In this document: piece after piece, positions 53,201 through 64,000 of the stretch | How positions within the stretch are numbered: position 1 is the stretch's first letter | Layout of the letters: every line of letters starts with the position of its first letter | Origin: Lenzites betulinus | Taxonomy: Eukaryota > Basidiomycota > Agaricomycetes > Polyporales > Polyporaceae | Reading direction: 5' to 3' | Length of the DNA: 64,000 nt | Assembly (NCBI GenBank): GCA_022264855.1 | Contig: JABYQU010000022.1 | Coordinates: 372,001 to 436,000, forward strand | Notes under the pieces: generated by a model | What the model saw: only the letters and a program-made list of their open reading frames with translations | Database searches by the model: none | Told to the model about the DNA's origin: nothing | Made by a program: the position numbers and the translations under genes

Positions 53201-53836
53201 CTACGTTGGCCGTGGTGGCACATCATGCGGACCCGGTCCCGTGGAGAACCGCACCATCTTGCGCGGCGCCAGCCCGCTCGTCACGGAATCGTCGTCTGAA
53301 GCCGGGGTCATTGCAGACGGGCTGTCGGACCGCGCACTCGAGGAGAACGAACCCTTCCTGGTCGGGAGGAGGCGCAACATTTCCATCCTGAGCTTGCCGG
53401 GGAAGGAAGTCGCGGGGACGCTCTGGACAGAGCGCGGGGTCGACGGTGCATTTGACGTCAATGTCGTCATCGTCGAAATGGACGCGTCCGAAGCAGACGT
53501 CGCGAGTAGCGAGCTCTCAGCTGTGCTCGATTTCTTGAGCGAGGAACGTGCTGGTGGAGGAGGGAGCACGACGGCTGACATGGAGGCACGTCGCGTGTGC
53601 GCATTTGGTCGTGTGAGGAGGTGGCTGTGAGAGCCAGCGCGGGGAGACTCGCCACCGCTTCGCCTGCTTGGGGACGGAAACGGGTGTGTTGGCTGGCGTT
53701 GTGGGAGTGCGTGGGGCGTGCGGGAGATATGGAGGCCCATGGCAATTTGTTCAATGGTTGGCCGGGTATCAGGCCGATCATGGAAACTGTACGGAGAAGG
53801 TGCAGGGAGCGAGCTTTCTGCTGCGGTGGAGTACAT
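53201..53836 (-). CDS. hypothetical protein, S/P-rich, 211 aa
   Basis: Intronless frame starting MYSTAAESSLPAPSPYSFHD. The block RPTIEQIAMGLHISRTPHAL looks ordered and conserved-like. The rest is Ser/Pro/Arg-rich disorder (ARSSLKKSSTAESSLL, LRMEMLRLLPTRKGSFSSSA) and ends RKMVRFSTGPGPHDVPPRPT. Basic-Ser phrases (RRASM, RKGS, LKKSS) are candidate kinase sites. I do not recognise a domain. The low-complexity but balanced composition and full-length open frame, with no better frame on the other strand, support a real gene. Confidence 0.55.
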   Translation of the reverse strand: MYSTAAESSLPAPSPYSFHDRPDTRPTIEQIAMGLHISRTPHALPQRQPTHPFPSPSRRSGGESPRAGSHSHLLTRPNAHTRRASMSAVVLPPPPARSSLKKSSTAESSLLATSASDASISTMTTLTSNAPSTPRSVQSVPATSFPGKLRMEMLRLLPTRKGSFSSSARSDSPSAMTPASDDDSVTSGLAPRKMVRFSTGPGPHDVPPRPT

Positions 53837-55868
53837 TCCTCTGTCCTAAGTGGAGGCATGCTCTGTCAGGATGCAGCTCGTGTGCGGGCTGCGAGAGGAC
53901 ACGCACTGGCTGCCCCCGGTCACGTCTCTGAGCACTCTTCGGTGAGCTGGATGAGAACCGTCGCACGGAGTGCATGATTTTAGAAGTTGTAGTGCGCGTG
54001 TTCGATGAGCCCGACGCCGCATCGTGGGAGGGGGTATTTCCAGGACCCCATGGATCTATAGTAAGAGGATCAGTAGACGTCGTCGCTAGTTGACGGTCGA
54101 CATACCTGGTTCATTCACTTCGTGTATGGGTGGGATGTGTCTGATTTGTCGACGTCTGTGGGGAAATATTGACGACATCTTCGCAAAGACGAGTCACAGA
54201 TGGCCAGCGGAGAGTATGGGGGGTGGGGGGAAAGTGGGGGGAGCGGAGAGAGGAGGGCAAAGCGAATGTCGAGGAGCGCATCACGCGAGACAGGCACAAG
54301 CTGCAGGTGAATATCCGGCATTTCTCGACACGTGGCGCCGGAAGTGCGCGTCTATATATGGCAACTGGCTAAGTTCGGCCCTTTCCCATCGCGTCCCTGA
54401 TTTTGAAGACCGCTTCTCCTCCCCGCTATCATTGTTCAAGACTAGAAGATACCCGTGCCTTTGGCACGAAATTGTGCTTTCTTTACCTGTGTAATTGCTT
54501 CATAAATTTTGGAGGGCCCGCCACCCCGCCCTGCGGGGTGGCGGGCCCTCCCGCATGCGAGTTCGACAGCCCAGACTCACAATTGCCCGTCAACAGTAAG
54601 AAGCGAACTCAGACGTATCGCAGTGAGTGTGTGAGAACTCCGGTTTTAGACTACTTACTTGTGCCAAGCGGTTTCGAGGACTTAAAAGGACTGCGACCTT
54701 AAGAGCACTCGCAAGATGCCAGGGCCGTCGGGACCGTTGACATACTCACCTTCTTCGAAAAGCAGCAAATATAACCCGTGGCCCGGGCCCGAGTTTGCTT
54801 ACCTTAGGTTGCCCTGTATCTATCTACGTATACATTGTCGCGCGCCGCTCACCTAGCTCACTCACCCAGCTCACTTACCTGTGCTTGATGTTTACCCCGT
54901 AACCTGCGTGAGTTCGAAGTGAAAGCCTGACCCAAGAACCGGTCTCAAAGCCACGTCCTGCATCCCGGACGCCAGTGAGCAAAGCCACGGTGACGGTGCC
55001 ACCACCGACCTTATATGCACCCGGGCCATGGATGTCTAGAAAAGTCGATTGTGAGCAAGTACTGTTCTAGATATCTCGTCAGGCTACATCGCTAATGACG
55101 CGGACGTTTCATGCTGCATCTAGTAGGTTTATGAACACATGATAGAATTATCGAGAATACACGATACTCGATAGAGAAACCACGCCCTCGCGAGCGTGGT
55201 CACAGCAGTTAGAAGGGAGAAATGGGCGCTAGTTCCACAGCGCGCAACCCGGGCGCCTACTAAACATATGTACAACTTGCACACCAAAATCGATACTCTT
55301 GAGCTCTCTCTTGCCCTCCTAGATACTTCAATGAGTCGCCGAGTGTTAAATGCAATGTACTTAGCTGCTACTGCAATATAATGGGTGCATGAATCTCCCA
55401 GAAACAGTGACATTTACGTGTTTGTTTCCAAAACAGGCAACTTCCGAAAAAGGAGACCGATGCTCTTTACAATAGAAGATTGAATGAAGATCATCGTGCT
55501 ATCTCAGAGACTCATGCGTTGCCGGTAATGCAGCGAATTCACGTAGACCTGCGCACAGCAGTGACGAGGTCAGCCTGGAAACCGCACAGACCGGAAATGC
55601 TGACATGACTCAGTTTACGAATAGCCTCGGGCTCCGGCGTTTATTCGTCATCTCATCCACCACTGGCATGCTCCGAGTGCCGCCTCGGAGTCCGTCCGGG
55701 ACTCCCTAGAGCGACTCGGAGCAGTTGTTCGCCATGACGGTCTCGAAGACGTTCTTCCTGCGCAGGACGGCGAGTTCGCGCAGGGGTGTCCCATGTCCTC
55801 GAATATTACCAACCAAAATCAATGAAGCCCTTCATATTCCCGCAGTATTGATACCTATCAACGTACGC
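53837..55868. other. gene-poor 2-kb region
   Basis: No convincing coding sequence on either strand. Content: a G-rich tract at 54219-54245, a perfect 19-bp inverted repeat (54511-54551), and AT-richer sequence through 55100-55500. Possible relic of mobile DNA, but no TIR, LTR or domain could be recognised. Confidence 0.4.
54511..54551. repeat. perfect GC-rich hairpin (19-bp arms)
   Basis: GGAGGGCCCGCCACCCCGC (54511-54529), 3-nt loop CCT, then its exact reverse complement (54533-54551). Flanked on the left by TAAATTTT. In RNA it would form a very stable stem. Origin unknown. Confidence 0.7.
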
Positions 55869-58255
55869 CTACCGAAGTTCCTTTACTTTCAGCCACAACT
55901 CCGCTTTTGTGCTTTCCGCGCTGACTGATGGGTAGGATAATCCAGCGAGGTTCCACACGACAGGCTTATCGGAGAGCTCGAACGAGAAATTCGTTAACAA
56001 TTCAGAGAGCACGACCTCTGCACGGGTATCATCGTCAGAAAGGACGGCTTGGTACGCATATCAAACAGTGTTTGCTCACTCATTTCGAGCTGTGAGAACG
56101 TGAAGCCACTGATTCCAGCTATTAGAACCAGACTTTGAAGGTGACGGTAACAGGATTGACTTACATGCACGATCGTCCTCCGCCTAGGAACGTCATCCTA
56201 TACACACAAAAATTAGCTGTTAGCGTTCCACAGACCTGGCTGGCCTGAACGCAGCTCGAACTGTACGCACAAGTTTGAGTATACCCCGGGGATCCCTGCC
56301 GCCTCGACAGCCGTCGGGAGCGGGGCAAGCCAGCGCTCGGGCTTCCACTCGTACGCGTCTGCGCCCCAGAGTGCCTCGTTGCAGTTCGAAGCGAGGATGC
56401 CGATTAGGATGTTTGTGCCGCGCGGTACTGGAAGAGTTGTGAGGAGAGTTCCGTCCGTCGCGCGGATGGGCTGAGAGAGCGGGAGGACCGCGTCTTTTGT
56501 TGCTCTAATGAGTGAACGAGGTTAGCGTGATCTTGACAGCGGTGTTTTATTGGCATCGTAATAGCGTACCCCCGGAATGTTTGTACTAGAGGCGAATATC
56601 TAGAGATTCGAATGAGTATTGCATATGCGCAATCATGGCAATAAGGGTGCCTACAGTCGCAGAGTCTCGCGACATACAGCATCGAGATATGGCAGGGCAT
56701 GGAGCTGGTCATAGTCGAATTGGTCATTGACGCGCTTCGCCGCAAGCACCTCCTCTCGCAACGTCTCTTGTACTTCGGGATGCTCCGCGAGGAGGTGGAG
56801 GATCCGAGCCATGGCGTTCGACGTGGTGTCCATCGCTGCGACGATGATTGACCTGCAGAGGTCAATGAACTGGCCATAGCGACGAATATTCGTATGGGTG
56901 TACGTACGACATCTGACCGAGAAGTTCGTCGTCCGGCAATCGGTCTTCTTGAGAGGCCGTCATGTTCGCCTGTACTGAAAGTTGTCAATCATTGTCAGCA
57001 TCTGCAATGTGCTGAGTGCTCATGCAGTACATACACAAAACACTCATTATGTCCTTTGCGTCGCCGTTTTCGCCGGCCTCGACGGCCGCTTTCTTGGCGA
57101 GGAATATTTCGAGGGATCGTGTGTGAAGTGTGTCCGCGATATGTTTGAGATCCTGTACACTGCTTATAGGCAGTAGTCCGAGGAACCAACCCCTAAACCA
57201 GCTCGGCCCGAAGTACTTGAGGAACGGTACGAGCTGGCGCAGCACTATCGCCTCTGCCGAGGCAACTGCTGGCCTAATAAACAAGATGTCAGCAGTGTCT
57301 TAAAATGGAAGCGTCATCGGATAATCATACCCGAAATTTTTCGCTGCGTCTGCATACGAATCGGGTGCGTCCTCAGTCAGGGGATCGAATGAGTACCCTA
57401 GCCCAGATTGACCAATAAGCTCGAGAGCTGTGCGGCCCATCCACCCTTGTACATCGATGTCTGCGCCTTCAGGACCTACACGGGATCCTATCGCTGTGAC
57501 CAACTACGCAATCACATTTAAATGAATCTTGGGGGAGTTAAGAGGGGTAAAATCATACCTTGTCGACGACGCTGTAGAATATAGGCACGAGAGGACGCAG
57601 GTGTCTGACACCGAAGACGGGCGTGAGCATTTTTCGATGCCTGCGGTGCGTATCACCTGGTGTATCTGAATCAGCTTAGTCCGTGGTTACCGATGTCGAC
57701 CATACCCGTTACTGAGATGACACCAGGGCCCAACATCATCCTGTTACTTCTGTCAACGCACAACAACGTTAACGATTACCAATAGACTTTAGCTTCAGCC
57801 GGGCGGTAAGCTTACTCCATGTACCAAGGGAACTCGTCGTATGTCGTAGTATCTTTGAGTATCTGCTGCAACGCCGCAGGATCGAAGACATATAAAACTG
57901 GAGCCTGTAGAATTGTCAGCGTGAAAACATGGCATGTGCAGTTCAAGCGAAGTTTTCACGTACGTTGAACAGCCAGTGTAATTTCACCACGGATCCATAC
58001 TTGCGTGCGATTTCTTTGTGGAAATTCCACCCCTGCCTGTCCATTAGCTGCAACATATTACCTAGGGAGAATGCGTGGGTCTGTGAATACGCTTGTCCCG
58101 GTACGGGATGGCGACATACCCGTCAAAACTGAGGCGGATGGTGGACCCCGGACTTTCTCCAGAGATGATCCTGAGCGTAGTGTGCGCCATAGCAGCCACG
58201 TCGTTCCAAGGAGTACGATGTATAGTACCAGCATAGTGGGCAACAGTTGGCACAT
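55869..58255 (-). CDS. cytochrome P450 monooxygenase
   Basis: Heme monooxygenase, ER-anchored. The start at 58255 gives MCQLLPTMLVLYIVLLGTTW, an N-terminal membrane anchor. Following exons read NFHKEIARKYGSVVKLHWLF, PWYMESNRMMLGPGVISVTG with HRRHRKMLTPVFG (the helix-C WxxxR-equivalent segment), DVQGWMGRTALELIGQSGLG, the I-helix IVAAMDTTSNAMARI (acid-Thr pair for oxygen activation), the K-helix ETLR (ExxR), PVPRGTNILIGILASN, and the heme loop FLGGGRSCIGFTFSQLEM with the Cys ligand. The end is VVWNLAGLSYPSVSAEST to KELR. At least ten introns. All catalytic motifs are present, so it is probably functional. The sequence resembles the large Agaricomycete CYP5037/CYP5150-type pools, but the family number is not assigned. 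Substrate unknown. Confidence 0.82.
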
Positions 58256-58627
58256 TTTGCCTGAGGAGAGTTTCTTATGGGCCGCACCAGTCCCGGTAGT
58301 ACGTACGCTTTGCCCGGGACTGAGATGGCATCCTCGTAATCAAATCGAGCATGTATCAGCGCTGGGATTCCTATGTCGCGTTTCGTCTCATGTCGTAGAC
58401 AAAGTTTGAGACAAGTGCGCGCGCGCGCTCGAGCGAGGACTAGCAAGCGCTCTGCGGACGAGAACCGGCGCCTACGACTTTGCAGGATCTTGATCCGCGC
58501 TGACTAAAAGTCCCTATAACTATGGCGGCTTTCCCTGGCTTTCCTCTACTTTCCTCACGAACTACGTACTTACCACCAGTAAAGCTTCACCACATACACA
58601 CATCTCTAGTACTACACGCCTGTACGC
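58256..58627. other. divergent promoter region (P450 / WLM)
   Basis: 372 bp, no gene. A GCGCGCGCGC tract at 58419-58428 and a CT-rich leader before the WLM-gene start. Confidence 0.4.
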
Positions 58628-60073
58628 ATGGAAATAACTATCTCTGTCTCTCACCGCGGCACGACGCACCCGCTCTCGCTACTCCCAGACTCGACTCTTG
58701 CGTACCTTCAAACACGGCTGGAAGAGCTTACGTCGGTTCCTCCGGATAACCAGAAACTATTATACAAGGGCAAGAAATCAGTGTCTCCGGATGCTTCGAT
58801 CCTCTCTGCGGGCCTCAGGGACGGCGCGAAGGTGCAGGTGATTGGTCCGACGGCAGAGGAGCTCGGCGGACTGCAAGCAGCCGAAACTGAGCACCAGCGG
58901 AAAGAGCGAATACTCCGGGAGCGGGCGCAGAAGGGGTACGCAAAGGTATGCCGCGTTCATTCATGTATAGTTGTTTCTAGAGTGCCGCCTATGCGTAGGC
59001 GTAGACCTTGCGTGTGTTCGGAGCCACAAGGCCAGACTCCCCGCTCTGCCCTGGGCCTCCGGAGCTCCGAATCCAGAGACAGGCTGCGGGGCGCAGGAAA
59101 AGCTGCTTCAAAATTGGGGTTCGGGCGACCTTGCGCGCAAGGTAGTCAAGTAGACAGGCGTCCCGAAGAATATCATCCGCTGTGTTTTTGACAGCGAAGG
59201 GGCGAGACCGCGATCGTGTACGCGTACCTCCGCGTACCCGCTCGCAGTCCCTGTCTGGCGCATGCCGAACCTGTGTGAGTGGTATGAGAGCTAGTACTAT
59301 TTGGATCACAACGACAGACCCCATGTAAACATGTCATGCTCATGAGGTACAACGTTGCAGGTGCGCTCAACAGGCCGCGCGTCTGCGTCCGACGTCCAAT
59401 TCACATTCCACCGCATCGAACCCCTACCACACCTCCCCGAACCCGACTCCGCCCGCGCGCTGCTCACGCGCCTGGCAAACGACCCCGCCATCCGGCATGT
59501 CATGCGCACGCACCAGTTCGCCGTCGGGCTACTGACGGAGCTGGCGCCGCATGAGCAGCCGCACCTCCTCGGGCTGAACGTGAACGCCGGGCAGGCGATC
59601 AAGCTGCGCCTGCGCACGGACAGGTACGACGGCTTCCGCGTGTACAAGGACGTGCGGCGCGTGCTGTGCCATGAGCTTACGCACAACGTCTGGGGCGACC
59701 ACGACAACAACGTGCGTTACTTTCGCGCTGTATCGTTCCTTATGCCCGTGCTGACCAGCTTGTCACCGACGCACAGTTCAAGGAGCTCAACTCTACGCTT
59801 AATAAGGAGGTTGCTGAGTTTGAGCGCGCGGAGGCGGTGGGGACACATCATCTGACGGCGGAAGGCTTCGAACCCACGTACTCTGCGCTAGAAGCGGAAG
59901 CCCAAGAATACGTCCTCGGTGGCGGTGGTCAGGCGTCAGGCGGATCGAGCAACGACTCTCCGGAGGAGCGGCGCAAACGGATACTCGCCGCGACGATGCG
60001 GCGACTGCAGAAGGAAGAGGAGGAACTCGAGCAGCAATGTGGGACCACACAAGCTACAGGACGCAGTGACTAG
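58628..60073 (+). CDS. ubiquitin-like / WLM metalloprotease (Wss1-like)
   Basis: Exons 58628-58945, 59361-59711 and 59777-60073 give 321 aa. Residues 1-75 are a ubiquitin-like domain (MEITISVSHRGTTHPLSLLP, LAYLQTRLEELTSVPPDNQK, LRDGAKVQVIG). The WLM domain follows: FHRIEPLPHLPEPDSARALL, VGLLTELAPHEQPHLLGLNV, LRLRTDRYDGFRVYKDVRRV, and the zinc-protease active site HELTHNVWGDHD (HExxH plus third ligand), then NFKELNSTLNKEVAEFE. The C-terminus is a coiled coil (RRLQKEEEELEQQ). WLM proteases such as Wss1 remove DNA-protein crosslinks; the ubiquitin-like fusion architecture is known in fungi and plants. Intron 1 is 415 nt, far longer than other introns here. Confidence 0.85.
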
Positions 60074-60888
60074 TGCTTTGGTTTGTGCTATGATGTTGGA
60101 TAGAGTGTAATGTACAGCGTGTTCATTGCTGTACTATTATACACCGGGGGCACCATGTAATAAAACATCGTGTAAAACAGTAATCACACCCTGACCAATT
60201 TCAAATGTGTTTTCGGTGGCTCAGTGTGTGCCACTTTGACCACATCGTTATCACTCGAGGCATTCAAAGTATGGATTCCGACCCATTTTCCTCGTCTTCC
60301 CCACCTCGCTCTGTCATCTATAGCTCTCACTCTGAGCTCTCTAGTCTGGGACTCTACTGTGCTCAACGGACTATCACCGGCGTCGGTCAAGCAATTGAAA
60401 TCTGTCCTTCTAGCCTATTGTGGTGTTGTTTTACCACCCCGAACCCATGCCTCGCTGAGGAGCGAGGCAGCACAACAGGTAGGCTCGTGTACATATTTAT
60501 GCGACTGCAACTGCTTTACATAGTGTTCTGAACTAGGCCTTATACTCCTCCCCCTGCCAGTAGGCCACGATTCCACACACTGTTTTCTGTCAGTCTGGAG
60601 CGAGCACCGCGCTCATGGCAGACCTCAGCGAAGGCCGGGAAACTCGGAGAAATGCACCTGTAGCTCGCGGGCTACGGTCCATACGTACGGGGCAGGAGCT
60701 ACCGAGACCAAACGGGTCATGAGTTCGTGCTGGGATGACCATCGCGCCATTTTCGGGATATTATAGGGATGCGGATAGCTATGTGCGCTGTGTATATACT
60801 TTTCATACCCTACATAGACGCTTTGGTCTATTAGTGCTCTATCAGTGCTGCTAACCTGAGTGCTGAACCCGTCCATCCGCATCCATCT
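60074..60888. other. intergenic with possible coding relic
   Basis: 815 bp between WLM (+) and Mdm31 (-) stops. One plus-strand frame, 60224-60480, codes a protein-like segment (LSPASVKQLKSVLLAYCGVV then LPPRTHASLRSEAAQQ) that vaguely resembles a SAP-type helix-turn-helix, followed by a GTAGGC donor-like site. No start or partner exon was found, so this may be a gene fragment or chance. Confidence 0.3.
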
Positions 60889-63310
60889 TCACGCGGGCTT
60901 ATGGTATAGCGGCACAGGAATTTGGAAAGTAAACGGCGGGTCTGGAATCCCCTGTTCATATACCTCCTTCAGGTGGGTGGTCATCGGGTCCATGAGCGTG
61001 CGCAGGGTGGATATGAGCGCGCTCGCGGTCATCTGCAGGCTCCATGTCCCGACTGCCTTGAAGCGCCGGTTGAAGTTTGCCTGCGTGACGTGGTACGCCA
61101 TTGCTTCGTATACCTTCACGGAGATAACATCGATGAGCCCGGCTGGTGTAATAGTCAGCATCACGGGATGATCAAAGCGGGGGATGTAACTCACTCTCCC
61201 ACATCTACAAGCGCGGTAACATAAGCATGCGCAACGAATAAGGTTAGACAGCGGTCACATACCGTCCAAGCCCCATCGAACTCCTCGAGATCCTTGACCA
61301 CTCGACACCTGATGGGCACAAGCGTCCGGTTGGCGCTACGGCATTTGGTGAGCACGAATCCAACCCAGAACTAACAGCACACACGCACTTCATAAATGCC
61401 ACGATCGGCCTCACTAGCGCGTTGTTCACATAGCTGAGATCCGGGGTGAACAAGGGCACTGCGGCCTTCAGATCCCTAAAGCGCAGGTCGATGTCCACGA
61501 TAACCTTCGGCGCGTCGTCATCCACGTCCTCATTCGCGGTATCAGAGGGCGCGCTCAGCGGCGGTTTCGCGAGCTGTGGCTGGCCCGGGATGCGTTCAAT
61601 GTTCGTGACGGATGACGCGGCGGTCTGCAGCGCGTCTGCGAGCTCGCCGAGGAGCGCATTCAGCCCAGGCTCGTCGGGCGCATCCCGCGGGAACTTGATG
61701 TCGAGTACAGCGTCCACTTTGCCGGAAGTGAGCCAGGAGAAGGGCCCCTCTTGCGTGGTCATGTTCTGCAGATGGTCGATATTCAGGCCGTCCATGCGGA
61801 AGCGTGACTGAATGCGGCGTTAGTGCGCTTGGACGAGGTCTGCATACATGGAGGACTGACCATCCGGCTCCACCTCCCGTCCTTCAGATCCTGGTCGGTT
61901 GTCCGCCCGATACTCTGTGGTCTATGCAAGCTGAAGAGACAGTTATCGTACTGGCCGACGACGTTCTCTGCGCACAGGAAGTCATAGAAGAGCCACTGTT
62001 TGCGGAATGTCTGTATGTCCGCACGAAAAATCGACGCGGTGAATGGCCGGAAGTTGCCTGGCTGGTAGACGGTGATCAGCAGATCTTCCAGCTGCAGAGA
62101 CTCGAGTTCAAAGTCGCCTGGTTGCGCTCTGTGCCGGAATGCTGCGGGGTCTAGAGGATGGTCTGGGTCCCAGGTTACCGAGCGACGGTCTGGACGCGGT
62201 CAGAAAGTGGGGGAAAGAATGGGACTGTGGGCCTACCGAGGACGCCGCGAACTCCCTTGATGACCGCATCTTCGACCAATCCTTTGCCTTCGAACCAGCG
62301 TGCAAACGAGAGAGTAACGTCGATGGAGTCAATGTTCAAGTCAAACATAGAGTAGTTCTGGTCCTCGGAGGAAAGGTCTGCATGGCCCTCCTCGTCCTCC
62401 TCGCCTACGTCGTGATATGACGGGTGGTTACTCAGGTCGTAGCCGGCCGCTACTGGGTGACCCTGACTATTAAGAGCCTTGTGTCTGTAGTTGTCTGGGC
62501 GGCGTGTGATGAAAACGTTCTTGAATGATATGCGGGAGTCCCGCCATTTGGGGACAATGGCGGACTCGAATATGATCGTAATCCCGGTCTCCGCGGTGAG
62601 GTAGTCACTCAGCGCCCGTGCAATGTATTCTGGAGTGAATTTGACGATCAAGAATACGCGATCAAGAAAATGGCGTTATATCTAACCTTGCAGTCGCAGA
62701 CTATTCGCCGTCGCAAAAACTACCGAGAAGAATGTCGTGCTGCCGCAAAAGTCAGTGTATGTCCTGGCATGAAAGTATCATTCACTCACGTTCCAACAAA
62801 AAGCCAAAGAGTCTGGCTCATAAGAAACCACGTGAAGAACGCGGAAAGGTCATCGGCGTTGTACCGTCGGAAGGAGCGTATGGTGAGCCATCTAAACCGA
62901 ATGCGGAATCGTTGCCAGAAGCCATCTGCTGCTTTGAGAAAGTCGTCGCGAGTGGGCCGTTGTAGATGTGGCAGAGATTTAGCCAGTCGGCGGAAGAAAC
63001 GGGGATAGTTCTCGAGGTTTACATCCTCGCCGGTGTCCTTGCGCAGGGGCAGAGCACCCTGCCCGTCTTCGTTCGCGTCCTTTGGCTCACCACGGTGGCT
63101 ATTTTGTCGCAGCACGGCGTCTTGAGAGAACTGTCGGATGACGACACGTGCTCTCAGTGAGATGGTGGTGCGGAGGGCGGTCGTGTGAGTCCCGGGGTGG
63201 AAGGCGTACGGGGCGCGCTGCTGCCTGAAAAAGTTGCGGATGGTCGCATAGCGATCAAAGGTAGCTCCACGACTGGAATGCTGCAGCAGCAGCCTTTTCA
63301 CGCCCTGCAT
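60889..63310 (-). CDS. mitochondrial distribution and morphology protein Mdm31
   Basis: Mitochondrial inner-membrane protein of the Mdm31/Mdm32 family, needed for mitochondrial shape, nucleoid stability and lipid (cardiolipin/PE) homeostasis. The start at 63310 (MQGVKRLLLQHSSRGATFDR) gives a basic presequence through VVIRQFSQ; an earlier in-frame Met at 63394 would add 28 residues unlike a presequence. Then come YPRFFRRLAKSLPHLQRPTR, SAFFTWFLMSQTLWLFVGT (first membrane segment), YIARALSDYLTAETGITIIF, ESAIVPKWRDSRISFKNVFI, YSMFDLNIDSIDVTLSFARW, IKGVRGVL, MDGLNIDHLQNMTTQEGPFS, PKVIVDIDLRFRDLKAAVPL, FDHPVMLTITPAGLIDVISV and TASALISTLRTLMDPMTTHL, ending PLYHKPA. All are hallmark blocks. About eight introns. 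Confidence 0.88.
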
Positions 63311-63575
63311 GCCGTCGAGATCAATAGAGGTCCATGGAAGCTGGGAGCAAGAGCACAGCGGCAGCGAGCCCAGGTCGTGTAAGTAGACGCACAAACTCGA
63401 TCAGTACGACCACTATTGCACTATCAATAGAAATGTGATCAAATCATTAGATCGCGCAGGGGCGAGTAACTGATTGACCTTATCTTGGTCACGCACCCAT
63501 TAGAAACCTCCACGTTACACCCGCCGCCACACAGACCTCTCGCCGCTGTGCTCCGCAGCGAGCAACACCTTCGCC
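63311..63575. promoter_or_regulatory. short divergent promoter (Mdm31 / VPS10)
   Basis: 265 bp separate two divergent ATGs, so both promoters must be within or overlap this stretch. No clear TATA box was identified. Confidence 0.4.
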
Positions 63576-64000
63576 ATGGGCCTCCACCACAAGGCCGTTG
63601 TAATTCTCTGGACGATAGCCTGGTTTCTCTTCTCCGCCTCCGCGCAACCGGAGTCTTCAATCACGTCCTTTGAGCACCTCCCGACAAGGCTCTTCTTCTT
63701 TGATGACAGTACCGTACGTACACCACGCGGTCCGGGGTAACGCGTGTACGCACTCATTGCTCGGGTCTCGCTAGGACGCCATCTACCACGACCTTGAGAA
63801 AGGCGTCGCATATGTCTCCCCCGACGAGGGCAAAACATGGAGTCCCGCAGCGGGCGTTCCGGAGGGCAAGGCAGCTATGGTGTTTGAGCACCCGTTCAAC
63901 AACAGAGTAGTGAGTACACGGAGACGCGTTGCCGGTACGCGCATGCCATTGACAGGCTCGTTTGCGTATAACAGGCTTTCATTCTTTCCCGGAGCACGAC
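63576..64000 (+). CDS. 5' part of vacuolar sorting receptor Vps10 (sortilin), runs off right edge
   Basis: Type I membrane receptor that sorts vacuolar hydrolases at the trans-Golgi. Start at 63576: MGLHHKAVVILWTIAWFLFS is a signal peptide, with likely cleavage after SASA. The first beta-propeller (BNR) blade follows: SSITSFEHLPTRLFFFDDST, intron at 63710-63773, DAIYHDLEKGVAYVSPDEGK, a Ser-Pro-Asp-Glu-Gly-Lys Asp-box typical of Vps10, TWSPAAGVPEGKAAMVFEHP, then a second intron and AFILSRST at the edge. Only about 90 residues are visible of a protein that is normally about 1400-1500 aa. Confidence 0.88.

Noticed and set aside
1..64000. tRNA, rRNA or CRISPR features
   Set aside because: I looked for B-box-like GGTTCRANNCC sequences with acceptor pairing and for regularly spaced repeats and found none convincing; a covariance-model scan would be decisive.

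Overview
The window looks like nuclear DNA of a basidiomycete fungus, most likely an Agaricomycete (a polypore-like wood-decay fungus is my guess). The evidence is dense genes on both strands with many short introns (about 45-70 nt) that have GT-AG ends and CTRAY-type branch sites, an SAM-RA-SH3-SH3 Ste50/Ubc2 adaptor as known from basidiomycetes, a 7TM receptor family common in Agaricomycetes, and a 5-hmdU-DNA-kinase-like helical domain fused to a chromodomain. Exon structures were read by eye from open frames and splice signals, without transcript data.

Layout. 1-1650: the 5' end of an unknown minus-strand gene leaving the left edge, then tropomyosin (+). 1654-12960: a nested mobile element. 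A non-autonomous Mutator-like DNA transposon (perfect 9-bp target duplication, TIRs of about 115 bp) is interrupted by a 10.6-kb non-LTR retrotransposon (perfect 16-bp target duplication, poly-A tail, intact 1616-aa endonuclease/RT/RNase H ORF2, broken ORF1, and an extra 225-aa upstream ORF). It lies between the convergent genes tropomyosin and msrB. 13078-27320: mitochondrial-type MsrB (-), Git3/cAMP-receptor-like 7TM protein (-), Kin28/CDK7 kinase (+), RanBP2-zinc-finger nucleoporin (-), complex I 21-kDa subunit (+), Ipi3 WD40 protein (-) and a J-domain protein (+). 28654-45101: HMUDK-helical/chromodomain protein (+), acidic-Phe-motif adaptor-like protein (-), Ste50/Ubc2 (+), a second J-domain protein (+), OHCU decarboxylase (-), a choline-phosphate cytidylyltransferase-like protein lacking its HxGH motif (+), an F-box-like protein (+) and a Zap1-like zinc-finger regulator (+). 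45164-64000: a candidate small secreted protein (-), an alpha/beta hydrolase (+), Otu1 deubiquitinase (+), an X-domain J protein (-), an unknown 211-aa protein (-), a 2-kb gene-poor stretch, a cytochrome P450 (-), a ubiquitin-like/WLM metalloprotease (+), Mdm31 (-) and the 5' end of VPS10 (+) leaving the right edge.

The genes form no operon or obvious cluster. They are ordinary housekeeping, signalling and trafficking genes, often divergent over 250-600 bp. The most unusual items are the putative DNA-base-modification protein with a chromodomain, the nested transposon and its odd coding layout, and the apparent cytidylyltransferase pseudoenzyme. I found no tRNA, rRNA or CRISPR array.
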